A stretch of 64,000 bases of DNA from an uncultured Jannaschia sp. (GTDB lineage Bacteria; Pseudomonadota; Alphaproteobacteria; Rhodobacterales; Rhodobacteraceae). The stretch is from contig NZ_CANLTQ010000008.1 in the NCBI RefSeq assembly GCF_947494025.1, positions 1 through 64,000 of the forward strand, given 5' to 3'. Within the stretch, counting starts at the first letter, position 1, and each line of letters begins with the position of its first letter. Below, piece after piece: positions 44,044 to 54,116 of the stretch. Position numbers and translations under genes: made by a program. The notes beneath the pieces are model-generated. The model was not told where the DNA came from. It did not search any database and saw only the letters and a list, made by a program, of their open reading frames with translations.

Positions 44044-45059
44044 TGGCTGTCTCCCGAATTGCGCGGCGTCATAGCCTTCGCTTCCATGAGGCCCCGGGCC
44101 ACGGTGTCGCGGCCCAGCGGGATCTTGAAGTCGTTCTCGCCCCAGCCCCGCGCGCCGGCGAAGGCGCGTCGGCCGGCCTCCACGGCCACGTCCTCGGTCA
44201 GTTCCCGACCCGCAAGCCAGTCCTCGACCTCCCGCGCCCGCCAGGGCACCGTCGCCGCGCCGCCGATGGCGAGCCGCGCCTCGCGCACCGTGTCGCCGTC
44301 GAGGTCGAGCGCCACCGCCGCCGAGGTCAGCGCGAAGGCGTAGCTGTCGCGGTCGCGGACCTTGGTGTAGACGGAGCGGCTCGCCCATTCGGGCACGGAA
44401 AGGCGGATCGCGGTGATCAGCTCGTCGTCCCCGAGGATCGTCTCGCGCGCCGGATCCTCGCCCGGCGGCACGTGCAGATCCCCGAAGGCGATCTCGCGCC
44501 CGCCCCCGCCGGAGCGCGTCTCCAGAACCGCGTCGAACAGGATGAGCGCGTTGGCCCAGTCGCCGGGGTAGTTCGCGATGCAGCTCTCCGACGTGCCGAG
44601 CACGGCGAGAAGCCGGTTGATCCCGTCCTTCGCCGCGCAGCCCGAGCCGGGCTCGCGCTTGTTGCAGGCGCTGACGTTGTCGCGGAAATACGGGCAGCGG
44701 GTGCGCTGCAGCAGGTTGCCGCCCAGCGTGGCGACGTTGCGCAGCTGCGCGCTCGCCGCCTTCCACAGCGCCTCCGACAGGACCGGCGCGCGCAGAAAGG
44801 CCGGGTGCTCTGCCGCCTCGGCCATCGTGGTGCCGGCGCCGACGCGCAGCGTGCCGTCCTCCCCCTCTTCGATGCCGCGTTCGAGCACGCCGCCCAGATC
44901 GGTCAGCGAGGGCGGTTGCAGCACATGCAGCTTCATCAGGTCGATCACGGTGGTGCCGCCCGCGTGGAACGCACCCCCCTGCCCGGCCACGCCCATCGGT
45001 TCGACCACGGCGACGGCCTCTTCCACCGAGCCGGGTTTCTGGAACGAGAACGGACGCAT
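44040..45059 (-). CDS. paoB: Aldehyde oxidoreductase FAD-binding subunit (PaoB-like)
   Basis: The 339-residue protein has the CO-dehydrogenase flavoprotein fold (FHAGGTTVIDLMKLHVLQP, LRNVATLGGNLLQRTRCPYF). It also has the extra cysteine cluster CPYFRDNVSACNK plus SGCAAKDG that binds an additional 4Fe-4S cluster in PaoB, absent from ordinary xanthine dehydrogenase FAD subunits. It passes electrons from the iron-sulfur clusters to an acceptor through FAD. TGATG overlap with paoA at 45057-45061 and ATGA overlap with paoC show one transcript. Confidence 0.88.
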   Translation of the reverse strand: MRPFSFQKPGSVEEAVAVVEPMGVAGQGGAFHAGGTTVIDLMKLHVLQPPSLTDLGGVLERGIEEGEDGTLRVGAGTTMAEAAEHPAFLRAPVLSEALWKAASAQLRNVATLGGNLLQRTRCPYFRDNVSACNKREPGSGCAAKDGINRLLAVLGTSESCIANYPGDWANALILFDAVLETRSGGGGREIAFGDLHVPPGEDPARETILGDDELITAIRLSVPEWASRSVYTKVRDRDSYAFALTSAAVALDLDGDTVREARLAIGGAATVPWRAREVEDWLAGRELTEDVAVEAGRRAFAGARGWGENDFKIPLGRDTVARGLMEAKAMTPRNSGDSQ

Positions 45060-45685
45060 CAGCTCGCCCCCCGCGCTTCGGTCTCGTCGCGGGCCTGCAC
45101 CACGGCCGCCACGATCCCCTTGTAGGCGCCGCAGCGGCACAGGTTGCCCGACATGTATTCGCGGATCTCCGCCTCCGAGCCGGCATGGCCTTCCGTGACG
45201 CAGCCCACGGCGCTCATGATCTGGCCCGGCGTGCAATAGCCGCACTGGAATCCGTCATTGTCGATGAAGGCCTGCTGCATCGGATGCATCTCGCCCGCTT
45301 CGGCAAGCCCCTCGATCGTCGTGACCTCCGCCCCGTCGAGCGTGGCAGCCAGACGCAGGCAGGAGTTGATCCGCGTGCCGTCCACCAAGACCGTGCAGGC
45401 GCCGCACTGGCCGTGATTGCAGCCGACCTTGGTCCCGGTCAGGTCCAGCCGCTCCCGCAGGAGGTCCAGAAGCGTCGTGCGGGCGTCGAGCGTGAAGCGC
45501 TCCGGCCTGCCGTTGATCGTGATCTCCACCTCGACCTCCGGCCCACCCGCGGGCACGGCCTCCGCCTCCTGCGCGCCGGCCTGGAAGGCCCCGAAGGCGG
45601 ACGCGCCACTCGCGGCGGTGCCCTTCAGAAGGGAGCGTCTGGATATGCCCAGATCGGGCGGGGCGCTGCGGGGATCGGTGGCCAT
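45059..45685 (-). CDS. paoA: Aldehyde oxidoreductase 2Fe-2S subunit with Tat signal (PaoA-like)
   Basis: The 208-residue protein begins with a twin-arginine signal (ISRRSLLKGTAASGASAF) that exports the folded complex. It carries the plant-type 2Fe-2S domain (KVGCNHGQCGACTVLVDGTR, then INSC) and the second cluster domain (FQCGYCTPGQIMSAVGC, NLCRCGAYKGIV). This is the small subunit of PaoABC-type periplasmic aldehyde oxidoreductases. ATG at 45685 is chosen because the Tat signal starts there; the frame stays open far upstream without family content. Confidence 0.9.
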   Translation of the reverse strand: MATDPRSAPPDLGISRRSLLKGTAASGASAFGAFQAGAQEAEAVPAGGPEVEVEITINGRPERFTLDARTTLLDLLRERLDLTGTKVGCNHGQCGACTVLVDGTRINSCLRLAATLDGAEVTTIEGLAEAGEMHPMQQAFIDNDGFQCGYCTPGQIMSAVGCVTEGHAGSEAEIREYMSGNLCRCGAYKGIVAAVVQARDETEARGAS

Positions 45686-46038
45686 GACGGGGGACCTCGT
45701 GTGGAACTGGATATTGTTGGAGCCGCCCGGTACCGGCACGGGACGATCGGGGGGCAACGGGAGGCGGCCCGATCCGTTCCGTCGAGCGGATCCGTTCCGG
45801 GCCGGATCCGGGGAACGCCGCGCGCCGCGCCGGGACTCCCGGACCCGTCCCATGCGGTCGCGGGGCGGCCCGACGCGAGGCAGCCCGCGTCGGATCGTCG
45901 CGACCTGCGCGGCCGGTGCCGGGCGCCCCCGCCCCGGGAACCCGGACAGCGGCGGAATGATGGGGGGGATCCGCCACAACGCTCTTGACAACGCGGCTCG
46001 AACCAATGCTCTTTTGGTTCGCAACGAGAGGATATCGC
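45686..46038. other. Divergent intergenic region between paoA and the GntR gene
   Basis: It holds the paoA promoter on the minus strand and the GntR gene promoter/operator at its right end. A short direct repeat of GATCCGTTCC occurs twice near 45770-45800. No gene is supported. Confidence 0.45.
45985..46021 (+). promoter_or_regulatory. Promoter -35 and palindromic operator of the GntR gene
   Basis: TTGACA at 45985-45990 fits a -35 box. The inverted repeat CGAACCAA-N7-TTGGTTCG (45999-46021), with perfect 8-nt arms, lies where the -10 and start site should be. This fits autorepression by the GntR protein encoded 18 nt downstream. Confidence 0.65.
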
Positions 46039-46740
46039 TTGGCCGACGGAACCGACGAGAGCGACCGACTGGACGACGTGGCCCGCGCGCTCGACGCGCT
46101 GCGCCGGATGATCGACGCCGGACGCCTGCCGGCCGACGGGCGGTTGCCCACGGAGCGGGAGCTCGCCGCCGAACTCGATGTCGGCCGCCGCGCCGTGCGC
46201 CGTGCGCTCGAACGGCTGGGGGCGGAAGGGCTGGTCTGGCGGCGGCAGGGCAAGGGCACCTTCGTGGGCCAGCCCCCCGACCCCGCCGCGCTGATGGCCG
46301 CCCATGCCGCACCGGAGGCCGACCCGCTTTCGGTGATGGAGGCGCGTCTCGTGATCGAACCGGGCCTGGCCGCGCTCTGTGCCAGGCGAGCCGACGCGGA
46401 GGACGTGGCTCGCCTGCGCGACCTTGCCGCCCGCACGGCCCAGGCGGCCGACACCTCGCAGGTCGAGCTCTGGGACGGCGCGCTGCACCGGCTCATCGCC
46501 CGGATCGCCGGCAACCCCGTCCTGCTCACCGCCTTCGCCTTTCTCGACGAGGTGCGCCGCGGCGTCGGCTGGCAGGAGACGCGGCTGCGCGCGCGCAACC
46601 CGGACGCACTGGCGCTCTACGAGGCGCACCACGCGGAGATCGTGGACGCCATCGCCGCGCGGGACGGGGACCGGGCGGAGCAGGCGATGCGCGCCCACTT
46701 GTCCGCGCTCCGCGACCGCATGCAGGCGGCGGCCGCATGA
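46039..46740 (+). CDS. GntR/FadR-family transcriptional regulator
   Basis: The 233-residue protein has a GntR winged helix (residues ~10-78: LPTERELAAELDVGRRAVRR, LVWRRQGKGTFVG) and an all-helical FCD ligand-binding domain (PLSVMEARLVIEPGLAALCA, ALYEAHHAEIVDAIAARDGD). I choose TTG at 46039 because GAGAGG precedes it and the longer frame begins inside the TTGACA -35 box. It heads the plus-strand set of ABC importer, transferase and carnitine genes; the next gene starts as its stop is read (ATGA). It probably controls that operon in response to its substrate. Confidence 0.87.
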   Translation: MADGTDESDRLDDVARALDALRRMIDAGRLPADGRLPTERELAAELDVGRRAVRRALERLGAEGLVWRRQGKGTFVGQPPDPAALMAAHAAPEADPLSVMEARLVIEPGLAALCARRADAEDVARLRDLAARTAQAADTSQVELWDGALHRLIARIAGNPVLLTAFAFLDEVRRGVGWQETRLRARNPDALALYEAHHAEIVDAIAARDGDRAEQAMRAHLSALRDRMQAAAA

Positions 46741-47707
46741 GCGCGCTGCTCGAGGTCCGCGACCTGTCCATCGCCATCGCCGGGGCGGAGCGGCCGCTCG
46801 TGGATCACGTCTCCTTCGACGTCGCCGCCGGCGAGACGCTCTGCATCGTGGGCGAGTCGGGCTGCGGCAAGTCGCTCACCGCGCTGGCGCTGATGGGGCT
46901 GCTGTCCGACCCGCCGCTCCGGCGGATCGGCGGCACGGCGCGGTTCCGCGACCGCGACCTTTTCACGATGCCCCCCCGCGAGCTGCGCGGCCTGCGCGGC
47001 GGGGAGATGGCAATGATCTTCCAGGAGCCGATGACCTCGCTCAACCCCGCCCTCACCGTGGGCGACCAGATCGCGGAGGCCGTGCGCACCCACCGGGCCT
47101 GTTCCCCGGCCGAGGCGCGCGACCGGGCGCTCGAGATGCTGCGCCGCGTCCGCATCCCCGCCCCCGAGAAGCGTCTGGAGGAGCATCCGCACGCGCTTTC
47201 GGGCGGCATGCGGCAACGGGCGATGATTGCGATGGCGCTGGCCAACGATCCCGCGCTTCTGATCGCGGACGAGCCGACCACCGCGCTCGACGTCACGGTG
47301 CAGGCGCAGGTGCTCGACCTGATGGTGTCGCTGCAACGCGAGAGCGGGGCCGGCATGATCCTGATCACCCACGATCTGGGCGTGGTCGCGGGCCTCGCCG
47401 ACCGGGTGGCGGTGATGTATGCTGGGCGCGTGGTCGAGACCGGTCCCGTCGCCGCGATCTTCGACGATCCGCAGCATCCCTACACGCTGGGCCTCATCCG
47501 CTCGATCCCCGCGCTTTCGGGCGAGCGGCGGCGGCTCGTCACGGTGCCGGGCACGGTGCCCACGCCCGCCACCATGCCCGAGGGCTGCCGCTTCGCGCCG
47601 CGCTGCCCCTTCGCCGGAACGGATTGCCGCGCGGCGCCGCCGCTCGCCGAGATCGCCCCCGGCCACCGCGTCGCCTGCCACCGCGCCCCGATCGAGGAGA
47701 AGGCGGC

Positions 47708-47711
<4 letters not shown>
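46737..47711 (+). CDS. Dipeptide/oligopeptide-type ABC importer ATPase (DppD-like)
   Basis: The 324-residue ATPase has Walker A GESGCGKSLTALALMGLL, FQEPMTSLNPALTVG, the signature LSGGMRQRAMIAMAL, Walker [16 protein letters not shown] and ITHDLGVVAGLA. The C-terminal cysteine motif GCRFAPRCPFAGTDCRAAPP is typical of DppD/OppD proteins. It overlaps the GntR gene and the next ATPase gene (ATGA junctions), forming one transcript with the binding protein and permeases that follow. Confidence 0.92.
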
Positions 47712-48777
<1,066 letters not shown>

Positions 48778-48781
<4 letters not shown>

Positions 48782-50295
48782 AGAGATTCCTGACACTGAC
48801 CACCGCCCTCGGCCTCGGGCTTGCCGGCTGGGCCGGGCCCGCCGCCGCGCAGGATCTGCGGATCGCGCTGCAATCGGATGCCGACGTGCTCGACCCCGAC
48901 CAGTCGCGGACCTTCGTGGGCCGGATCGTCTACACCTCGCTTTGCGACAAGCTCGTGGACATCACGCCCGATCTCGAGATCATCCCGCAGCTCGCCACCG
49001 AATGGTCGTGGAACGAGGACGGCACGGTGCTGACCATGCAGCTCCGCGAGGACGCGTCCTTCCACGACGGCACGCCCTTCAACGCGGAGGCGGTGGTCCG
49101 CAACATCGAGCGCAGCCAGAACCTCGACGAAAGCCGCCGCAAGTCCGAGGTGGCCAGCATCGAGAACGTCGAGGCGACGGGCGAATACGAAGTGCGCTTC
49201 ACGCTCGGCGCCCCCGACGCGACGCTGCTCGCGCAATTCACCGACCGCGCCGGCATGATGATCAGTCCCGACGCCGCCGACGCGGCCGGGGTCGAGTTCG
49301 GCCTCGACCCGGTCTGCTCCGGTCCGTTCCGGTTCAAGGAACGCATCGCGCAGGACCGGATCGTGCTGGAGAAGTTCGACGAATACTGGAACGCCGACGC
49401 CTACCATTTCGACACGGTGACGTTCCTGCCGATCCCCGACACGACGGTGCGCTTCGCCAACCTGCGCTCGGGCGACATCGACATGCTGGAGCGGCTCGCC
49501 ACCGCCGACATCCCCGCCGCCGAGGCCGATCCGGAGATCGAGGTCCAGTCGGCCACCTCGCTCGGCTACCAGGGCATCACCTTCAACGTCGGCAACGGCG
49601 ATCGGGCGAACAATCCGTGGGGCGAGGACAAGCGCCTGCGCCAGGCGCTCTCGCTCGCCATCGACCGCAACGCGCTGAACCAGGTCGTGTTCGACGGCTC
49701 CTTCGTGCCGGGCAACCAGTCCTTCCCGCCCGCCTCCCCCTGGTACGACGCGGACCACCCCGTGGCCGAGCGCGACGTGGAAGCCGCCCGCGCGCTTCTG
49801 GCCGAGGCGGGCTATCCCGACGGCATCGACCTGGAGGTGCAGGTGCCCAACACCAACGTGCCGCTTCAGGTGATGCAGGTGATCCAGGCGATGGCCGCCG
49901 AGGCGGGGATCCGCATCTCCATCACCGCCAAGGAATTCGCCACGATGCTCTCCGACCAGACGGCGGGCGACTACACGGCGAGCCAAGTCGGCTGGTCCGG
50001 CCGGGTCGATCCGGACGGCAACATCCACCAGTTCGTCACCACGGAGGGCGGCATCAACGACAGCGGCTTCTCGAACGCGACGGTGGACGAGGCGCTCGAC
50101 GCCGCGCGGACCTCGAACGAGACCGAGACGCGCAAGGCCGAGTACGACGCCGCCCGCGACGTGCTGATCGACGAGTCGCCGCTCGTCTACCTCTACCACG
50201 ACGCCTGGGTGACCGCGCTCGACGCCGCGATCGAGGGCTACGTGGCCTATCCGGACGGCATGATCCGCCTCGAAGGCGTGACCATGTCCGAGTGA
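48778..50295 (+). CDS. Dipeptide/oligopeptide-type ABC importer binding protein (SBP_bac_5)
   Basis: The 505-residue secreted protein (signal peptide cut near AAAQ, residue 25) has the family-5 layout: MQLREDASFHDGTPFNAEAV, DPVCSGPFRFKERIAQDRIV, LRQALSLAIDRNALNQVVFD and ARALLAEAGYPDGIDLEVQV. It is encoded in the same operon as a gamma-glutamyltransferase-like enzyme and upstream of carnitine-degradation genes. A peptide, gamma-glutamyl conjugate or quaternary-amine-containing ligand is therefore possible; the family alone does not decide. GAGGAGAG precedes its ATG, which overlaps the ATPase stop. Confidence 0.9.
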
Positions 50296-50307
50296 CATGA
50301 GACCCGC

Positions 50308-50327
50308 GGGGCCCCCTGACGGGGCCC
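50308..50327 (+). terminator. Intercistronic hairpin after the binding-protein gene
   Basis: GGGGCCCC and GGGGCCC(T) flank CTGAC, giving an 8-pair stem with one G-U, 13 nt past the stop and 28 nt before the permease ATG. It has no T-run. Confidence 0.55.
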
Positions 50328-50354
50328 TGCACCTCCCGAACCGGAAGCCCGCCC

Positions 50355-51302
50355 ATGCTCGCTTTTCTCGCCCGGCGCGTCCTCGTCGCGATCCCCACCG
50401 TGGTGCTTATCTCCATGCTCGTCTTCGGGCTTCAGCACCTGCTGCCCGGCGACCCGATCCTCGTCATGGCCGGCGAGGAGCGCGACCCGGAGGTCATCGC
50501 CCTCCTGCGCGAGAAGTACCGCATGGACGACCCGATTCCGGTCCAGTACCTCGCCTGGATCGGCAACGCGCTGACCGGCGACCTCGGCACGAGCCTCCGC
50601 ACGCAGCAGCCGGTGCTGGAGTTGATCGGGGAAAAGCTCCCGGTGACGCTGCAACTGGCGCTGATGGCGCTTGTCGTGGCGGTCTGCATCGGCATTCCGG
50701 CGGGCGTGATCTCGGCCTACCGCAAGGGAACATGGGTCGACTGGCTGGCCAATCTCGTGGCCCTGTCGGGGCTGTCGGTGCCGAACTTCTGGCTTGGCAT
50801 CATGCTGATCCTCCTCGTTTCCGTCCGTCTCGGCTGGCTCCCGGCGAGCGGCTACGCGCCCTTTTCCGACGACCCGCTGCGCTCGATCCAGGTCATGGCG
50901 ATGCCCGCCGTGGTGCTGGGCACCGGGCTCGCGGCGACGCTGATGCGGCACACGCGCTCGGCCATGCTGGGCGTGCTGCGCGCCGACTACGTCCGCACCG
51001 CCCGGGCCAAGGGCCTGTCCGAGCGCCGCGTGGTGATCCGCCACGCGTTGCGCAACGCGCTGGTGCCTGTCGTCACCGTCACTACGATCCTCTTCGGGGA
51101 GCTTCTGGCCGGCGCCGTGCTGACGGAGCAGATCTTCACCATCCCGGGCTTCGGCAAGCTCGTCGTCGACGCGGTGTTCAACCGCGACTACGCCGTGGTG
51201 CAGGGGATCGTGCTCTGCACCGGCGTGGCCTTCGTGGCGATGAACATCCTTTCGGACGCGCTCTACCGCGTCCTCAACCCCCGCATGGGAGAGGTCGCAT
51301 GA
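50355..51302 (+). CDS. Dipeptide-type ABC importer permease (DppB-like)
   Basis: The 315-residue permease starts MLAFLARRVLVAIPTVVLIS. It contains LGTSLRTQQPVLELIGEKLP, GLSVPNFWLGIMLILLVSVR, the ATPase-docking loop RTARAKGLSERRVVIRHALR and the terminal FVAMNILSDALYRVLNPRMG. Six helices are visible. It overlaps the DppC-like gene by ATGA and follows the binding-protein gene after a hairpin. Confidence 0.92.
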   Translation: MLAFLARRVLVAIPTVVLISMLVFGLQHLLPGDPILVMAGEERDPEVIALLREKYRMDDPIPVQYLAWIGNALTGDLGTSLRTQQPVLELIGEKLPVTLQLALMALVVAVCIGIPAGVISAYRKGTWVDWLANLVALSGLSVPNFWLGIMLILLVSVRLGWLPASGYAPFSDDPLRSIQVMAMPAVVLGTGLAATLMRHTRSAMLGVLRADYVRTARAKGLSERRVVIRHALRNALVPVVTVTTILFGELLAGAVLTEQIFTIPGFGKLVVDAVFNRDYAVVQGIVLCTGVAFVAMNILSDALYRVLNPRMGEVA

Positions 51303-52189
51303 CCGCCGTCGACCCTGCCGCCGTCGCGCCGGGCCTCGACGCGCCCGACCTGCCGCCGCGCCGCTCGCGCGTCTGGGCGAAGCTCAGGCGCAACCCCGCG
51401 GCGATTGCGGGCGGGGGGATCGTCCTGTTCTTCGCCGCCGTCGCGGTGCTCGCGCCCGTCCTGCCGGTGCCGGGACCGGCGGAGGCCGACTGGTCCGCCG
51501 TGCGCGCCGCGCCCTCCGCCGCGCATCCGCTCGGCACCGACGAGCTCGGCCGCGACGTGCTCGCCCGCATGGTCTGGGGCGCGCAGGCCTCGCTTCTGGC
51601 GGGCGTCGTCTCCGTGGCCATCGCGCTCCTCCTCGGCGTGCCGCTGGGCGTGCTCGCGGGCTACCGGCGCGGCTGGATTGACGCGGTGATCTCGCGCTTC
51701 ACGGAGGCGCTGCTCGCGGCGCCGTTCCTGATCCTCGCGATCGCCTTCGCGGCCTTTCTCGGCCCCTCGCTCACCAACGCCATGATCGCCATCGGGCTCT
51801 CGGCCATGCCGCTCTTCGTGCGGCTCGCGCGCGGGCAGACCATGGCGGTGATGACCGAGGATTACGTGGAAAGCGCGCGCGCCATCGGCGTGGGCCACCT
51901 TGCCACCGTGGGGCGCTATGTGCTGCCGAACATCGTGCCGCCGCTTCTGGTGCAGGCGACGCTGACCATCGCCACGGCGATCATCGCGGAGGCGTCGCTG
52001 TCGTTCCTCGGCCTCGGCCAGCAGCCGCCCGCGCCGAGCTGGGGCTCGATGCTCAACGTGGCCAAGAACTACCTCGAGGTGGCGCCGTGGATGGCGCTCT
52101 GGCCCGGCATCGCGATCTTTCTCGTGGTGCTGGGCTTCAACCTCCTCGGCGACGGGCTGCGCGACGCGCTCGACCCGCGCGACCTCTGA
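51299..52189 (+). CDS. Dipeptide-type ABC importer permease (DppC-like)
   Basis: The 296-residue permease has a Pro/Arg-rich cytoplasmic start, a first helix at ~37-58 and the DppC signature LGTDELGRDVLARMVWGAQA. The docking loop ESARAIGVGHLATVGRYVLP and the ending EASLSFLGLGQQPPAPSWGS follow. It completes the channel with the DppB-like subunit. The transferase gene follows after 21 nt. Confidence 0.92.
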   Translation: MTAVDPAAVAPGLDAPDLPPRRSRVWAKLRRNPAAIAGGGIVLFFAAVAVLAPVLPVPGPAEADWSAVRAAPSAAHPLGTDELGRDVLARMVWGAQASLLAGVVSVAIALLLGVPLGVLAGYRRGWIDAVISRFTEALLAAPFLILAIAFAAFLGPSLTNAMIAIGLSAMPLFVRLARGQTMAVMTEDYVESARAIGVGHLATVGRYVLPNIVPPLLVQATLTIATAIIAEASLSFLGLGQQPPAPSWGSMLNVAKNYLEVAPWMALWPGIAIFLVVLGFNLLGDGLRDALDPRDL

Positions 52190-52210
52190 TCCGCTGCTAA
52201 AGGACCGTCC

Positions 52211-53995
52211 ATGACCTTCACCACCCGCCCCGAGATCAAGGGCAGCTTCGGCGCCGTCGCCTCGACCCACTGGATCGCTTCCGCGATCGGCATGAAGATG
52301 CTGGAGGCCGGCGGCTCCGCCGCCGACGCCGCCGCGGCCACGGCCTTCGCGCTCAACGTGGTGGAGCCGCATCTGAACGGGCCGATGGGCGACGCGCCGA
52401 TCATGGTGCAGCGCAAGGACGCGCAGGCCCCCGACGTGATCTGCGGGCAGGGCCCCGCCCCCGCCGGCGCCACCATCGAGCATTACCGTGGCGAGGGGCT
52501 CGACTTCGTGCCGGGCTCGGGCCTGCTGGCGACCGTGATCCCCGGCGCCTTCGACGGCTGGATGACGCTTCTGCTGGAACACGGCCGCCTGCCGCTGTCG
52601 GAGGTTCTGGCGCCCGCGATCCACTACGCCCGTGCGGGTCATCCCGCCCTGCCCCGCGTGGCGCACACGATCGCGGGGCTCGCGGACTTCTTCCGCGATG
52701 AATGGCCGACCTCCCATGAGACCTGGGTGCCGGGCGGCCGCGCACCGGAACCCTGGGACATGATCCGCAATCCCGCGCTCGCCGAAACCTGGGCGCGGCT
52801 CGCCGCCGAGGCCGACGCCGCAGGCGGGCGCGAGGCGGGGATCGAGGCCGCGCGACGGGCTTTCGCGGAGGGCTTCGTGGCGCAGGCGGTGGACGACTGG
52901 ATGCGCGAGGCCTGCGTGATGGACGCCGCGGGCGGGCGCCGGAAGGGCGTGCTGACCGGGGCCGACATGGCCGGCTGGCGCGCCACGACCGAAGCGCCCG
53001 CGTCCATCGAGCAGGACGGCTGGACGATCTGGAAGCCCGGCTTCTGGAGCCAGGGTCCGGTCCAGCTCCAGGCGCTCCGCCTGCTCGAAGGGCGCCTGCC
53101 CGAGGACACGCACTCCGCCGAGTTCGTCCACCTCGTGACCGAGGCGCTCAAGCTCGCCATGGCCGACCGGGAGGCCTATTACGGCGATCCCCTCCACACC
53201 GACATCCCCGCCGAAACGCTCCTGTCGCGCGACTACGCCGCCGCTCGCGCCGCCGGAATCGGGCGGGAGGCCAGCCGAGAGCAGGTCCCGGGCGACATCG
53301 CGGGCTTCGAGACCTGGACCCGCGCCATGCGCGAGCGCGCGGGCGTCGGAGGCGCCACGGGCGCGGGCGTCGGCGCGGGCGAGCCGACCATGGCGCACCT
53401 GACCGAGCGCCGCGGCGACACGGTGCATATCGACGTGGTCGACAGCGACGGCCTGATGGTCTCGGCCACCCCGTCGGGCGGCTGGCTGCAATCCTCGCCG
53501 GTCGTTCCCGGCCTCGGCATGCCGCTCAATTCCCGGGCGCAGATGTTCTGGCTCGACGAGGGGCTGCCCACCTCGCTCGTCCCCGGACGGCGGCCGCGCA
53601 CCACGCTGTCGCCCTCCATGGCGCGCGACCCGGCGGGCACGCGGATCGCCTACGGCACGCCCGGCGGCGACCAGCAGGACCAGTGGCAGCTCGTCTTCAT
53701 CCTGCGCCTGATGGCGGGGACGCGCGACCTGCAGGAAGCCATCGACGCGCCGCTCTTCCATACCGGCCACGTCCAGGCGAGCTTCTATCCGCGCGGCCTG
53801 CGCCCCGGCCACCTGATGGTGGAGCCGGCCTTCGGCGAGGCGGTGATCGCAGACCTGCGCGCCCGCGGACACGACCTCGAGGTGGCCGAGCCCTGGAGCG
53901 TCGGGCGCCTGACCGCCGCCGCGCGCGACCCCGACGGGTCGATTCGCGCCGCCGCCACGCCCCGGCTGATGCAGGCCTACGCGATCGGCCGCTGA
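52211..53995 (+). CDS. Gamma-glutamyltransferase-family enzyme
   Basis: The 594-residue protein is an N-terminal-nucleophile hydrolase of the gamma-glutamyltransferase family. It shows SAADAAAATAFALNVVEPHL, VPGAFDGW-like VIPGAFDGWMTLLLEHGRLP and LVTEALKLAMADREAYYGDP. The autoprocessing/catalytic threonine is probably Thr404 in RRGDTVHIDVVDSDG. GTPGGDQQDQWQLVFILRLM is a family landmark near the C-terminus. No signal peptide is evident, so it likely acts in the cytoplasm on the imported compound. Family members cleave gamma-glutamyl or similar amides, or act as acylases. The substrate is inferred only loosely from the importer upstream and the carnitine genes downstream. Confidence 0.85.
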   Translation: MTFTTRPEIKGSFGAVASTHWIASAIGMKMLEAGGSAADAAAATAFALNVVEPHLNGPMGDAPIMVQRKDAQAPDVICGQGPAPAGATIEHYRGEGLDFVPGSGLLATVIPGAFDGWMTLLLEHGRLPLSEVLAPAIHYARAGHPALPRVAHTIAGLADFFRDEWPTSHETWVPGGRAPEPWDMIRNPALAETWARLAAEADAAGGREAGIEAARRAFAEGFVAQAVDDWMREACVMDAAGGRRKGVLTGADMAGWRATTEAPASIEQDGWTIWKPGFWSQGPVQLQALRLLEGRLPEDTHSAEFVHLVTEALKLAMADREAYYGDPLHTDIPAETLLSRDYAAARAAGIGREASREQVPGDIAGFETWTRAMRERAGVGGATGAGVGAGEPTMAHLTERRGDTVHIDVVDSDGLMVSATPSGGWLQSSPVVPGLGMPLNSRAQMFWLDEGLPTSLVPGRRPRTTLSPSMARDPAGTRIAYGTPGGDQQDQWQLVFILRLMAGTRDLQEAIDAPLFHTGHVQASFYPRGLRPGHLMVEPAFGEAVIADLRARGHDLEVAEPWSVGRLTAAARDPDGSIRAAATPRLMQAYAIGR

Positions 53996-54068
53996 CGGGT
54001 GGCGCGCGACGGGCGGGCTTGCTACGGCGCCGGGCGCGACGGCCCCGCGGCTCCCGCCATGCGATAAG

Positions 54069-54096
54069 GGCAGCCCCGCCTCGGTCCGGGGCTGCC
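54069..54096 (+). terminator. Hairpin after the gamma-glutamyltransferase-like gene
   Basis: Nine-base arms GGCAGCCCC and GGGGCTGCC flank a 10-nt loop, between the transferase stop and the BKACE gene. It has no T-run and may attenuate rather than stop transcription. Confidence 0.55.
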
Positions 54097-54116
54097 GACA
54101 CGGAAGGATTCCCGCC

